The notes below the pieces were generated by a model, which was not told the DNA's origin, searched no databases, and was given only the letters and a program-made list of their open reading frames with translations. The translations under genes were made by a program, and so were the position numbers. From Kluyvera cryocrescens NBRC 102467 (GTDB lineage: Bacteria; Pseudomonadota; Gammaproteobacteria; Enterobacterales; Enterobacteriaceae): a stretch of 64,000 bases of DNA. The DNA is taken from assembly GCF_001571285.1 (NCBI RefSeq), contig NZ_BCTM01000004.1, positions 1-64,000 of the forward strand, written 5' to 3'. Shown here piece after piece: positions 43,937 to 53,526 of this stretch (position 1 is the first letter of the stretch; each line of letters starts with the position of its first letter).

Positions 43937-46110
43937 CCGGGAAGAGCTCTATTGCCGAGCAGGAGACGCTGGACGCCCGTGCGCTCAATGATTGGGTTGC
44001 CGTCATCAGCCAGGTCGCGACGCACTATCGCCTGTCATTTTCCCCCGGCGGGCTGCAGGCGATGGCCCGCTGGCAGTTGGGTAAACCGCTGAGCGTTGCG
44101 TTAAACAACATGGCGCGCCACGTAGGGCTAACGGCGAGGCGGCTGCATGAGAAACGCGACGACGTCTCCGGCTGGCGTTTGCCACTGGTGGTACAGCTCA
44201 AGGAAGGGCAGATAGGGATCATTCACAGCTTTGATGGTCAGGAAAACGTCGGGGTCAGCTTTACCCGCGATGCCAACCTGATTGTCACTCAGTCGCTGGC
44301 CGGGCTGCTCGACAGTATTCAGGTGGTGGTGGCGTTTCGTCCGGCGTCAATGGCGCGCGACAGCCGCACCGAAGAGTATCTGGCGGCATTTAATCCCGGC
44401 TGGCTAAATGCGCTGGTGAGAGTCAAAAGTAAGCCTTACTGGCACGTAATGCTGGCTTCACTGATCATCAACGTGCTCTCCATGGCCGGGATTATTTTCT
44501 CGATGCAGGTCTATGACCGGGTGATCCCGGCGCAGTCCTACCCGACGCTGTACGTGCTGTTTATTGGCGTGCTGATTGCCGTGGCCTTTGGATTTGCCAT
44601 GCGCCTGATGCGTAGCCACGTCAGCGATATTCTCGGTAAACAGGCCGATATGCGTATTTCTGACCGGGTATTTGGCCATGCCCTGCGGCTGCGTACCAGC
44701 GTGGTGCCGCGTTCAACAGGTAGCTTTATCTCCCAGCTGCGCGAGCTGGAGTCGATCCGCGAAATGGTCACCTCGACCACCGTCTCGGTCATCGCCGATC
44801 TGCCATTCTTCTTCCTGTTTTTACTGGTGATGGCGATTATTGCCCCGCAGTTAGCATGGATCCCGCCGGTAGCTGCGCTGGTGATGATAGCCCCGGGCCT
44901 GCTGCTGCAAAAAAAACTGGCGGACCTCGCCAACGAGAACGTCAAAGAGTCAACTCTGCGTAACGCCGTGCTGGTGGAAAGCGTGCAGGGGCTTGAGGAT
45001 ATCAAGCTGATGCAGGCTGAAAACCGCTTTCTGCAGCAGTGGAATAGCTACATTCGTATCACCGCTCAGACCGGGATGAAGAGCCGACGATTGACTCAGG
45101 GGCTATTGGCCTGGGGAAACACAATTCAGGGATTGGTGTATGCGGTGGTGATCGTGGTGGGGGCGCCGATGGTGATTGGCGGCGATATGACCACCGGGGC
45201 AATCGTCGCCGCATCGCAGCTCTCTTCACGCATGATCGCGCCAATGGCGGCGCTGTGCGGAGTGCTGGCGCGCTGGCAGCAGGCGAAAGCGGCGAAAGGT
45301 GGTATTGATAGCATTATGCAGCTTCCGGTGGAAAACGGCGGTGATTCCCAGCGCCTGCACCGTGATGTGCTGCACGGCAACTATCAGTTTGCCGATACCG
45401 CATTCCGCTACCGCCCCGACTCACCGACGGTCCCTCTGAGGGTGGCTAAGCTTGAGATCACCGCCGGGGAGCGTATCGCCGTGCTCGGCCGCAACGGTGC
45501 GGGAAAATCGACGTTTCTTCAGGCGTTGATTGGCGGCGTACCGCTGGAACAGGGCGAGCTGCGGCTTGATTCGCTGAGTCTGCCGCATATTGATGTTGCC
45601 GATCTGCGACGCAATACCGGGCTGATGACGCAAAATGCCCGGCTGTTTCACGGCACCTTGCGCGATAACCTGACGCTGGGAGCGCCGCAGGCGCGCGATG
45701 ATGAAATTTTTGCGGCGCTGGAGATGTGCGGTGCCGATGTGCTGGTGCGCAAATTACCGCACGGGCTCGACCATGTCGTGATGGAAGGTGGGCTAGGGCT
45801 TTCCGGGGGGCAGCGTCAGTCGATCCTGTTGGCGCGTCTGATGCTGCGCGATCCGAATATCGTGCTGCTTGATGAGCCGACCGCATCGCTTGACGAGCAT
45901 ACCGAGCGTGATTTCCTCGACCGATTGCGTCAGTGGCTGGCCGGACGCACCCTGATTATTGCAACCCACCGCAGCGCCGTGCTGTCTGTCGTGGACCGGG
46001 TGCTGGTGCTGAAAGATGGCGCGCTGGTGATGGATATGCCGAAAGAGAAGGCGATGGCACCGAGAAGCGCCGACGATGCGGAGGTGAATAATGAAAGACG
46101 ACCAGCCTGA
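43933..46110 (+). CDS. Type I secretion ABC transporter (BapC/LapB-like)
   Basis: 725 residues. The N-terminal 140 are a C39-peptidase-like domain without the catalytic cysteine, the form used by exporters of large adhesins and RTX proteins that recognise but do not cut their cargo. Six membrane helices span about 165-430. The nucleotide domain has Walker A GRNGAGKST (about 519-527), signature LSGGQRQ (about 623) and Walker B IVLLDEP (about 642), with a final ATHR switch. It overlaps the TolC-like gene by 4 bases and the HlyD-like gene by 20. It should use ATP to push the adhesin, C-terminus first, through the channel. Confidence 0.94.
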   Translation: MTGKSSIAEQETLDARALNDWVAVISQVATHYRLSFSPGGLQAMARWQLGKPLSVALNNMARHVGLTARRLHEKRDDVSGWRLPLVVQLKEGQIGIIHSFDGQENVGVSFTRDANLIVTQSLAGLLDSIQVVVAFRPASMARDSRTEEYLAAFNPGWLNALVRVKSKPYWHVMLASLIINVLSMAGIIFSMQVYDRVIPAQSYPTLYVLFIGVLIAVAFGFAMRLMRSHVSDILGKQADMRISDRVFGHALRLRTSVVPRSTGSFISQLRELESIREMVTSTTVSVIADLPFFFLFLLVMAIIAPQLAWIPPVAALVMIAPGLLLQKKLADLANENVKESTLRNAVLVESVQGLEDIKLMQAENRFLQQWNSYIRITAQTGMKSRRLTQGLLAWGNTIQGLVYAVVIVVGAPMVIGGDMTTGAIVAASQLSSRMIAPMAALCGVLARWQQAKAAKGGIDSIMQLPVENGGDSQRLHRDVLHGNYQFADTAFRYRPDSPTVPLRVAKLEITAGERIAVLGRNGAGKSTFLQALIGGVPLEQGELRLDSLSLPHIDVADLRRNTGLMTQNARLFHGTLRDNLTLGAPQARDDEIFAALEMCGADVLVRKLPHGLDHVVMEGGLGLSGGQRQSILLARLMLRDPNIVLLDEPTASLDEHTERDFLDRLRQWLAGRTLIIATHRSAVLSVVDRVLVLKDGALVMDMPKEKAMAPRSADDAEVNNERRPA

Positions 46111-47347
46111 AACCGCCGTCATGCTTCCGGAGCAGGCGCCAATTCCGACACCGGCTAACGCCCAACCGCTGAACTGGAACGGCGATCACGGTGAAAACGA
46201 CCTGGATAATCAAAGCCTGTCAAAATCTGGACGCATAGTGACCTTATGTGGCCTGCTTCTGTTGGTGGCCTGGGGATGGGCGTCATTCAGCACCCTGGAT
46301 GAAGTCTCGACCGGTACCGGCAAGGTGATCCCCAGCTCGCGTGAGCAGGTTCTGCAATCGCTGGATGGTGGCATCCTCGTGGCGCTCAACGTGCGTGAAG
46401 GGCAGCGAGTGGAAGCGGGCGAAGTGGTTGCCCGTCTTGATCCTACCCGCTCGGAGTCAAACGTCGGTGAAAGCGTGGCCCGCTATCAGGCGGCGCTGGC
46501 CGCCAGCGCGCGGCTCTCGGCGGAGGTTAACGAACTGCCGCTGACTTTCCCCCCTGAGCTTAAAAATGCGCCGCAGCTGGTGGCGTCGGAAACGCGACTG
46601 TACAACCTGCGGCGTAGCCAGTTTACTGATTCTAAAGCGCGAGTGGCGGATTCTCTTTCAGCGGTCAATCGTGAACTGGAGATCACGCGACGGCTGGCGA
46701 AAACCGGGGCCGCCAGCAGCGTGGAGGTGCTACGGCTGGAGCGGCAGCGCTCCGATCTTCAGCTTAAAATTCTCGACCTGCGTTCTCAGTATTTAGTACA
46801 GGCGCGTGAGGAGCTGGCGAAAGCGACGGCTGAGGCTGCCTCTCTGGCTGAGATCATCCGCGGGCGAACCGACAGCGTGACGCGTATGACGGTGCGTTCG
46901 CCGGTAAAAGGCATCGTCAAAAAGATCAAAGTCAACACCCTGGGAGGGGTGATACCTCCCAACGGCGAATTGATGGAGATCGTGCCACGGGATGACCATC
47001 TGCTGATCGAAACGCGCCTGTCGCCGCGCGATATTGCCTTTATCCATCCCGATCAGCAGGCGCTGGTGAAGATCACCGCTTACGACTACGCCATCTACGG
47101 CAGCCTGAAGGGCGTCGTGGACAGTATTTCTCCGGACACCATCCAGGATGAGGCGAAGCCGGAAGTTTATTACTATCGGGTATTTATCCGTACCGAGCAT
47201 GATTATTTGCAGAATAAAGCCGGTAAGCACTTCAATATTGTGCCGGGAATGATCGCCAACGTGGATATTAAAACCGGCGAAAAAACGGTGATGGATTATC
47301 TGGTGAAACCATTTAACAAAGTTAAAGAGGCCCTGCGTGAGAGGTAA
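46091..47347 (+). CDS. HlyD-family adaptor of the adhesin exporter (BapD/LapC-like)
   Basis: 418 residues with a cytoplasmic N-terminal tail of about 45, one membrane helix (ITLCGLLLLVAWGWA region, about 47-65), then a periplasmic adaptor. A lipoyl/barrel half-motif (GTGKVIPSSREQVLQSLDGG) comes first, then a long coiled-coil hairpin (about 120-270). The second half-motif (VRSPVKGIVKKIKVNTLGG) and a beta-barrel region follow. It bridges the ABC protein and the TolC-like channel. The start lies inside the ABC gene, a sign of coupled translation. A weak stem-loop follows at 47356-47392. Confidence 0.93.
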   Translation: MKDDQPETAVMLPEQAPIPTPANAQPLNWNGDHGENDLDNQSLSKSGRIVTLCGLLLLVAWGWASFSTLDEVSTGTGKVIPSSREQVLQSLDGGILVALNVREGQRVEAGEVVARLDPTRSESNVGESVARYQAALAASARLSAEVNELPLTFPPELKNAPQLVASETRLYNLRRSQFTDSKARVADSLSAVNRELEITRRLAKTGAASSVEVLRLERQRSDLQLKILDLRSQYLVQAREELAKATAEAASLAEIIRGRTDSVTRMTVRSPVKGIVKKIKVNTLGGVIPPNGELMEIVPRDDHLLIETRLSPRDIAFIHPDQQALVKITAYDYAIYGSLKGVVDSISPDTIQDEAKPEVYYYRVFIRTEHDYLQNKAGKHFNIVPGMIANVDIKTGEKTVMDYLVKPFNKVKEALRER

Positions 47348-47355
47348 TGGCCGTG

Positions 47356-47412
47356 CTGAAGACCAGCGAAGGCTGACGCCGTCCTGGTTCAGACGCTGAG
47401 CGCTTATCTTTT
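47356..47412 (+). terminator. Possible terminator of the exporter operon
   Basis: CTGAAGACCAG and CTGGTTCAG pair with a two-base bulge (47356-47392), and a run of six T follows about 15 bases on. The spacing is poor, so this is tentative. Confidence 0.3.
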
Positions 47413-47802
47413 TTCCAGTTGCTGAAACAATGCGGTCAATGAATTATGGAGCCCTTTGAGACCGGGTAAATTTAACGAATTTAAATAATAATTGTTCAAT
47501 AGTCGCGTTCTCTCCATCTGACTTAGCGCGACGCAGGCCCGATGAATATCACTGTGTTTGGCAAAAATATCATCGACATCTGTCGTCTGAAAATGTACTT
47601 CCCTTAAATGGCAAATAACTCGCTCAATGCTGTAGTTATTTATTTGATGTATGGAATGAACTTCAGAAAGGCTGATGCCTTCTGGCATATCATCTTTAAT
47701 AACAATAGGTTGGAAGTTTTCTATCACTGAAAGGATATCCGTGCTTTCGGCATCGTGAGGCGTTAGGTCGCCTGAAAGAATAAGAGTGTGTAGCTTACGC
47801 AT
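47404..47802 (-). CDS. Conserved-looking small protein of unknown function
   Basis: 132 residues, soluble, with no signal peptide or membrane segment. It is rich in His, Asp and Leu with several helix-like stretches (LSQMERTRLLNNYYLN, LHNSLTALFQQLEK). I do not recognise a domain. It is oriented against the exporter genes and ends 57 bases from them. The base composition is more AT-rich than its neighbours, and the ribosome site is weak. A cytoplasmic regulator of the adhesin locus is one guess, with nothing in the sequence to confirm it. Confidence 0.5.
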   Translation of the reverse strand: MRKLHTLILSGDLTPHDAESTDILSVIENFQPIVIKDDMPEGISLSEVHSIHQINNYSIERVICHLREVHFQTTDVDDIFAKHSDIHRACVALSQMERTRLLNNYYLNSLNLPGLKGLHNSLTALFQQLEKR

Positions 47803-48065
47803 AAATAACCGATTGAAATAAAATGAGGGGGTATTATCAATATTTATTATGCTATTTCAATTATTGATTTGTTTAAATAAAAATATCGCTAACCACCTGA
47901 TGCTAACGTATTGTTTTCAGGCTATCATGCCTGCCGCAATTTCTATTGCGGATATCTTCAGCGTAGCTTGAATTGGGCTGATGCTGGTCTAAGCTAAAAT
48001 AAGCCTGACCGGCGACAGACATTTTACTCTAAAAATAACGATAATTTTTATTCTGGGTGAGAGTC

Positions 48066-49268
48066 ATGAACAGGGGTATGCCCGGCTTTTGGTCGCCAGT
48101 TTTTCTGCGTGTCGGCAGCGTTGCTGCGGGCGGTTATCGCTTTTCTACGTGGCGTTGGGTCGCGGCGCTTATCATCTTTTTATTCTGCTGGCGTGCTGAA
48201 GCCGCCAGTATGATTGATCCTGAAGACGGTATGCTTGATATGAGCCGTTATCTTCAGGACAACCCCTACGGCTTTCTGCCGGTTCCCGTGGTCATTACCG
48301 AGCCTGCCGTGGGCTATGGTGGCGGTGCATTTGGTCTGTTTTTGCACGGTAAGGGCCACGAGGGTAACGGGCATTTCATTCCCCCGGCCATCAGCGCCTT
48401 TGGCGGCGGGGCGACGCAAAACGGTACCTGGTTTGTTGGCGGCGGCCATCGCCGAACCTGGCGGGAGGATCATATCCGCTATTTGGTGGCGGGGGGCTAC
48501 GCCAACATTAATCTCGATATCTATACCGGCGACATTATCGGTTTTGGCAACAACAACGCTATCCATAGCGAAACCAAAGGCTACGGCGGAATGCAAAAAT
48601 TGCTCTTTCGCCTCGGTGATACTCCCCTGTTTCTCGGCGGCTCGCAGACGTGGGCAAAGATGGACATTTCGGCCAGCGATAATCCATTGGTCGATCGGGT
48701 GTGGCGTCGGGTGCTGGGCGAAAGCAGTATTTCATCCAGTTTTGGCGTGGTGGCGGAATACGACACGACCGACAACTTCTTCTGGCCGCAGCGCGGGGTA
48801 TCCTTCAAAGGGGAGTATCAGTTCTACGGCCAGGCGTTGGGGGGCGATTATCGTTACGATTTACTCACCCTTGATGGCAAAGTTTACCTGCCGCTAAACC
48901 CTTCCTGGACGCTGTCACTGGCCGGCAGCTATCAGACCCTGTCACAGCAGGATAAGCATCTGTCGCCGATGGCGCGTCCCTACATCGACCTGCGTGGCAT
49001 CTCACGCTATCGCTATCAGGGAACCGATGTCAGTACCGTACAAACGCAGTTGGCCTGGCAGGTGACGCCGCGCTGGATTGTGCAGGGGTTTATTGGCGCC
49101 GGAAGCGCCGTGGACAGCACCGATGAGCTCTATCACTCCGCCGAAGTTGGATGGGGAACAGGATTTCGCTACCTGATTGCGCGTGAATATGGGCTACGCA
49201 CCGGCATTGATGTTGCCTTTAGTGAGCACGAGCAGGCGCTCTATTTTAACGTTGGCTCCGGGCTGTAA
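48066..49268 (+). CDS. Omp85/BamA-type outer membrane barrel without POTRA domains
   Basis: 400 residues from the ATG at 48066, which has GGGTGAG just upstream. The N-terminal membrane-like stretch (VAALIIFLFCWRAEA, about 38-50) looks like a long signal peptide. The remainder matches the surface-antigen barrel of BamA/TamA: EYDTTDNFFWPQRGVSFKGE and later RGISRYRYQG, which fits the conserved (V/I)RG(Y/F) lid motif. No POTRA domain precedes it. The last residues, ALYFNVGSGL, end without the usual aromatic residue. It is the first of four close genes and probably sits in the outer membrane; what it moves or anchors is unknown. Confidence 0.8.
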   Translation: MNRGMPGFWSPVFLRVGSVAAGGYRFSTWRWVAALIIFLFCWRAEAASMIDPEDGMLDMSRYLQDNPYGFLPVPVVITEPAVGYGGGAFGLFLHGKGHEGNGHFIPPAISAFGGGATQNGTWFVGGGHRRTWREDHIRYLVAGGYANINLDIYTGDIIGFGNNNAIHSETKGYGGMQKLLFRLGDTPLFLGGSQTWAKMDISASDNPLVDRVWRRVLGESSISSSFGVVAEYDTTDNFFWPQRGVSFKGEYQFYGQALGGDYRYDLLTLDGKVYLPLNPSWTLSLAGSYQTLSQQDKHLSPMARPYIDLRGISRYRYQGTDVSTVQTQLAWQVTPRWIVQGFIGAGSAVDSTDELYHSAEVGWGTGFRYLIAREYGLRTGIDVAFSEHEQALYFNVGSGL

Positions 49269-49300
49269 CTCACCGCCAATCCTGATGGGGAAAAGATACG

Positions 49301-50248
49301 ATGAGATGGATAAGAATAAGAACCGTCGTGCCGCTGCTGCTCCTTTGCGGAGTCGCCCACGCCGAGGATGCTGGTGATGGGCGCACGTTCCCGATATGGG
49401 GCGATGAGGCGCGGGCGCGCGGGTACGCCATCCCGCTACCGTTCGGTATAAATCTTAACTACATGAATATGCGGCAGAATATTGATGTTGATAGCATCAG
49501 CTTTTCGGGGCTGGCGCTGGGCAATCATCCTATTCCTTCCGACATGTTTAACATCGATGCGGGTCATACCCGCGAGCAAAGTAAAACGGAAACGCTGCGC
49601 CTCGATATGTGGGTCTTTCCATTTCTGAATGTCTACGGCCTGGTGGGACATTCGCGCGGATCGTCCGTCTCAAACGTTTCGGTTGATGCGGATCCTTCGC
49701 GCTACAGCGGAATCGATCGTCTGATTGCGGGCTCTGTACATCGGTTGTACGAGAACGGTTCTCTACAAAATATTGATTTCACGCTGGATTTTAAGGGAAC
49801 CACCTTGGGGACGGGGATCACCCTTGCCGGAGGGGTGGGTAACTGGTTCACGCTGGTGGATACCAACTACACGCGTACCGATTTCAATATTCTAGACGGT
49901 AAAATCTCGGCGCTGACCGTTTCACCGCGCGTCGGGTATCGCTTCAATTTACAAGGGCCGTGGGGACCATCGCACCTGAGCGTATGGCTGGGCAGCATGT
50001 ATCAGGATGTGCAGCAGGAGTTTAAAGGCAGCCTTGCCGATTTGAATATGCCCGCTTCGCTACAGCCGCTGATTGACGCGGTTAATCAGAGCGGTGAAGG
50101 GCGCTTTGCGGTAAAGCAACGGCTCACCTCTCCGTGGAATATGCTGGTTGGCACACAGTATGAAATCACTCCACGTTTCAACCTGCTTACTGAGATCGGC
50201 TTTAATGAGCGTAATAGCTTTTTTATCGCCGGTGAATATCGCTTCTGA
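49301..50248 (+). CDS. Predicted outer membrane beta-barrel protein
   Basis: 315 residues with a signal peptide ending VAHAED. The remainder alternates amphipathic strands and ends FFIAGEYRF, with the terminal phenylalanine of outer-membrane barrels. I do not recognise a specific family. The gene starts 32 bases after the first Omp85-type gene, and its stop overlaps the ATG of the second (TGATG). It is thus translationally coupled with a barrel-assembly relative, which suggests the proteins are made together. Confidence 0.72.
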   Translation: MRWIRIRTVVPLLLLCGVAHAEDAGDGRTFPIWGDEARARGYAIPLPFGINLNYMNMRQNIDVDSISFSGLALGNHPIPSDMFNIDAGHTREQSKTETLRLDMWVFPFLNVYGLVGHSRGSSVSNVSVDADPSRYSGIDRLIAGSVHRLYENGSLQNIDFTLDFKGTTLGTGITLAGGVGNWFTLVDTNYTRTDFNILDGKISALTVSPRVGYRFNLQGPWGPSHLSVWLGSMYQDVQQEFKGSLADLNMPASLQPLIDAVNQSGEGRFAVKQRLTSPWNMLVGTQYEITPRFNLLTEIGFNERNSFFIAGEYRF

Positions 50249-51378
50249 TGAAAAGCTATTTCGGTGCCCTGGTGAGCCTGTGTTTGCTGGCGACGTGGCC
50301 AGCAGCCGCCGTGACGCTGGATCGCAAATCGGTTGATGCCCTGCTGTCAACGCTGGGCGCCGATAATCAGTACGATCCGGCAAAAGGGGTGAACTGGAGC
50401 GTTTTGCCCGGCCCTTTTTATACGCCGGAACTCAAGCTCGGCCTCGGCATGGCGGTAGCCGGTATTTATCGGGTCGATCCAAATGATCGCCGTACGCAGA
50501 ACTCGTCGCTGTCTTTTACCGGTTTTGTCAGCAGCAGCGGGGCGCTCGGGCTGGGGCTGAATAATTACACCTTTTTTAGCGCCGATCGCTGGCGCCTATT
50601 CGTTGATGGTTCCGTTGCCAAAGTGCCCACGGGTTTCTGGGGGATTGGTTATGACGCCGCGCAGGGCAGTGAACAGCACTACACCAATAATTCATTGCGT
50701 CTGCGGCCGGTCCTGATGCGCGAAGTGGTGAAAAACCTCTATCTCGGCGCTGGCTGGGATTTTTCATCGATGCAGGCAAACGTTGACAACCCCCATCCCG
50801 GCGACACGTTTTCGCGCAATCATGCGGCATCATCGCCTCTTTCTTCTGGCGCTACGGCTAGCCTCCACTATGATTCCCGCGATGTGGTCACGCGTCCCGA
50901 GCGGGGGCAGTTCTTCAAGGCAGAATACACGTGGTTCGATCCTGCCGTGGGTTCCGATAGCCATTTCAGCGCGACCGAACTGCAATACGACAGTTATCAT
51001 TTACTGAATGAAAAAACGGTACTGGCTTTTGACCTGTGGGGGCGCTTTACGCGCGGCGATGTGCCCTGGGATATGCTTTCACTGGCCGGGGACGACAGGC
51101 GTCTGCGTGGCTACTATCAGGGGCGTTATCGGGACAATGATGTGGTGAGTGGACAGATAGAATATCGACGGAAGCTAGACTGGCGTCATGGATATGTCCT
51201 TTGGATTGGTGCAGGAGCGTTGGGGGACGATATCAGCGACCTCGGCCATCATCCGCTGCTGCCAACGGCCGGCGTAGGCTATCGTTTCGAAGTGAAGCCT
51301 GCCATGAATATTCGTTTGGATCTGGGTTTTGGCAAAGAGAGCGCCGGATTTTATTTCCAGGTCGCGGAGGCATTCTGA
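50248..51378 (+). CDS. Second Omp85/BamA-type barrel without POTRA domains
   Basis: 376 residues with a signal peptide (CLLATWPAAAV). The barrel region shows SLHYDSRDVVTRPERGQFFKAEY, equivalent to the DTTDNFFWPQRG block in the first barrel, and LRGYYQGRYRD, the lid motif. It ends FYFQVAEAF, with a proper terminal aromatic residue. No POTRA domain is present. It overlaps the upstream gene by one base and abuts the DUF4056 gene (the next ATG follows its stop directly). It is related to, but clearly different from, the first copy, so this is an old duplication rather than a recent one. Confidence 0.82.
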   Translation: MKSYFGALVSLCLLATWPAAAVTLDRKSVDALLSTLGADNQYDPAKGVNWSVLPGPFYTPELKLGLGMAVAGIYRVDPNDRRTQNSSLSFTGFVSSSGALGLGLNNYTFFSADRWRLFVDGSVAKVPTGFWGIGYDAAQGSEQHYTNNSLRLRPVLMREVVKNLYLGAGWDFSSMQANVDNPHPGDTFSRNHAASSPLSSGATASLHYDSRDVVTRPERGQFFKAEYTWFDPAVGSDSHFSATELQYDSYHLLNEKTVLAFDLWGRFTRGDVPWDMLSLAGDDRRLRGYYQGRYRDNDVVSGQIEYRRKLDWRHGYVLWIGAGALGDDISDLGHHPLLPTAGVGYRFEVKPAMNIRLDLGFGKESAGFYFQVAEAF

Positions 51379-52485
51379 ATGGCGAAATGGTGGATGTTTT
51401 TACTGCTGCTTACGGCGGGTGTGCAGGCCGATGCCCCCCTTTTCCCGACAAAAAAAGCAGAGGCTATCTCACCGGTAGCCGGCCAACTTTCGGCCCCCGA
51501 ATCGCTGCGACCGTGCTGTGCCTTTGGCTACGATCTCCACGTCCGAGCCGTGGGCGTTCCAATCCCTATTTATCAAATCGGCAACGTGTTGACGCTGGAA
51601 ACCCTCGGCCATCATCAATATAACGACAGCGCGCTGGGGGCAGTGAAAAATCTGGTCGGCCTGAGCGAAGAGCATAATGGGCTTATCTACACCCACCGCG
51701 GCGGGTTTATTGATATTGCCCATGTTCGCGATACGGCGGATAACACCTTTTTTATTTTTAGCCAGCTCTACCCCAAGCTTGGCCAACGCTGGCGGTATTT
51801 CTACAGTAATGAACTGGGCGTCCGTCGACTCCAGTTTAATGGCTTTACTCCGCCAGCATCGCTAACGCAGCGCTATACGCTTGCGGCGTGGCTATCAGGG
51901 TATGTCGCTTTTCAACTGGCACAGTGGCATGAAATTGCACAGTGGTATGGTTTTCAGTCGGTGCCGGGTTTCTCGGAAGAGATATCGGCGTTCTCTCCGG
52001 AAGATCTCTACTCCAATCTGCTGGGCGCACGGCTCGCCATCACGGTGATCCTTCAGGGCAAGGCCGGTTCCGTGGCGGAGTATAACATCGCGATGACCGG
52101 CGAATTAAGCCGGGCGCTGCAAGGCCTGGGTGCCGTGAGCCAAAGTGAAACGGAAAGTAAATTCCGCGAACTGGACGGCGACTGGTGGAACAGCAAGCGC
52201 CGGGTGCCGGATAAATTTCTGGTGCTAAAGCGAAACTACAGCCTGGATAACCATCGCCTACCGACGCCGGTCGCGTTTGAAAAAGCCGCACCGTACCAAA
52301 TAACCTTCCCGGCAGCGGTGGTGGGGTATCCGCTATCGCAACTGGGTGAACTGCAAATTTACCCCGGCAATGAGATGCAGCAATTGCCGGTACCGGCCTC
52401 ATTTTACACTTGGTCACAATTTCAGGCGCTAGCCGATAAGGCTCAGGCATCTGATAACGTGCAACTGCAGCGGATGCAAAAATAA
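51379..52485 (+). CDS. Secreted DUF4056-type protein
   Basis: 368 residues with a signal peptide of about 17 (LLLLTAGVQADA). A pair of cysteines (RPCCAFG) opens the mature domain. The blocks GFIDIAHVRDTADNT and WHEIAQWYGF, plus FSPEDLYSNLLGARLA, fit a family I know as DUF4056, function unknown. A His and a Glu in the second block with the His-Asp of the first would suit a metal centre, but that is a guess. The gene directly follows the second Omp85-type gene with no gap and is the last of the four-gene unit. The product is probably periplasmic or surface-exposed. Confidence 0.72.
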   Translation: MAKWWMFLLLLTAGVQADAPLFPTKKAEAISPVAGQLSAPESLRPCCAFGYDLHVRAVGVPIPIYQIGNVLTLETLGHHQYNDSALGAVKNLVGLSEEHNGLIYTHRGGFIDIAHVRDTADNTFFIFSQLYPKLGQRWRYFYSNELGVRRLQFNGFTPPASLTQRYTLAAWLSGYVAFQLAQWHEIAQWYGFQSVPGFSEEISAFSPEDLYSNLLGARLAITVILQGKAGSVAEYNIAMTGELSRALQGLGAVSQSETESKFRELDGDWWNSKRRVPDKFLVLKRNYSLDNHRLPTPVAFEKAAPYQITFPAAVVGYPLSQLGELQIYPGNEMQQLPVPASFYTWSQFQALADKAQASDNVQLQRMQK

Positions 52486-52640
52486 GTTATGTCTTAGTGG
52501 TGATTATTTATCAGGGTAAGTACGAGATTATTATGAAGTTTGTTTAACGGCAGTAAACGCTAAATATCGTTATTTATGTGGCACAGAAGGATAAGTTCAA
52601 TCAGGAGGAGCAGGGTAAAATGCCGGTTTTATAAAAAGCA

Positions 52641-53243
52641 GTGATTTTTATGATTTTAATTAATTTACTTTTGCGCGTGATTCTTTTCGCTCTGGCTGTC
52701 GTGGTCGTCGTACTGTGTCTGCATGTTGATGTTAATATCCTCAAAAATGGCCTGTCGGAAACCTCCTTTACCGAGGTGGTACAAGAGTCGATTCTCTTCA
52801 TCATCGTCCTGATTCATCTGGTTCGTGCGCGGCGAGACGGCGCCATGAGACAATGTAACGTGTTGATTGCAGGCTTTTTCCTGGCCATGCTTATCCGTGA
52901 GTTGGACGCCGTTTTTGACCTTATTCGCCACGGGAGTTGGGTCTGGTTTGCGCTGTTCGTCAGCGTGGCGAGCATCCTGTATGCCGTGCGTGATCCTGCG
53001 CGTGTCGCCCGGCAGCTAATAGCTTATACCAGCACGCCTTCCTATGGCGTGATGGTCTCAGGCCTGCTGACTATCTTGATATTCTCCAGACTTTTTGGCA
53101 TGTCGATGCTGTGGCAGTCCATTTTACAAGAGGGCTACGTGCGTATTGTTAAAAATATGGTTGAAGAAGGCGTCGAGCTGTTTGGCTATATTCTGTGCTT
53201 AGGCGCATCGGTTAATTTATTGGGCGGAAAGCGCTCTTCCTGA
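52641..53243 (+). CDS. Inner membrane protein of unknown function
   Basis: About 200 residues with four to six predicted membrane helices (starting LLLRVILFALAVVVVVLCL, then FIIVLIHLV, AGFFLAMLI, WFALFVSVASIL, VMVSGLLTILIF, LFGYILCLGASV). No signature motif is seen. Starts GTG 52641 and ATG 52650 are both possible, and no strong ribosome site separates them. It follows the DUF4056 gene after 155 bases and is the last gene before a strong terminator, so it may be read with it or alone. Confidence 0.7.
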   Translation: MIFMILINLLLRVILFALAVVVVVLCLHVDVNILKNGLSETSFTEVVQESILFIIVLIHLVRARRDGAMRQCNVLIAGFFLAMLIRELDAVFDLIRHGSWVWFALFVSVASILYAVRDPARVARQLIAYTSTPSYGVMVSGLLTILIFSRLFGMSMLWQSILQEGYVRIVKNMVEEGVELFGYILCLGASVNLLGGKRSS

Positions 53244-53282
53244 AAATGGAAAGGCCAATTCCGCAGCGCTGAAATAATATTC

Positions 53283-53322
53283 AACTATCGATAAGATAAA
53301 TATTATTTAATATTCGATAGTT
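53283..53322. other. Inverted repeat AACTATCGA / TCGATAGTT
   Basis: Nine perfect base pairs around an AT-rich 22-base spacer, directly before the terminator at 53326. It might be an operator or simply extend the terminator's structure. Confidence 0.35.
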
Positions 53323-53325
53323 ATG

Positions 53326-53352
53326 GCGGTTCCTTCGGGAGCCGCTTTTTTT
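53326..53352 (+). terminator. Rho-independent terminator
   Basis: GCGGTTCC and GGAGCCGC form an 8-bp stem (one G-T pair) with a TTCG loop, followed by seven T. It ends the transcript of the membrane-protein gene and separates it from ansP. Confidence 0.85.
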
Positions 53353-53526
53353 ATGGGGGGAAGGCAATCGTTTGTTTTGCGCCGCTTATTGATTGCGGGT
53401 AGGATGCTTCGCGGCGGTTTTATCCCTACATAGAATGACGGGAAAAACCCTGTGGCCGTTGCGGACAGTCGTTCCTTCTCGCGCGGCCAAATGTATTCCT
53501 TTAATCAGACAGGTAACAGGGAAACG

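Noticed and set aside
53452..53526. Upstream in-frame extension of ansP
   Set aside because: The E. coli start aligns with the ATG at 53527; the extension has no likeness to the family.
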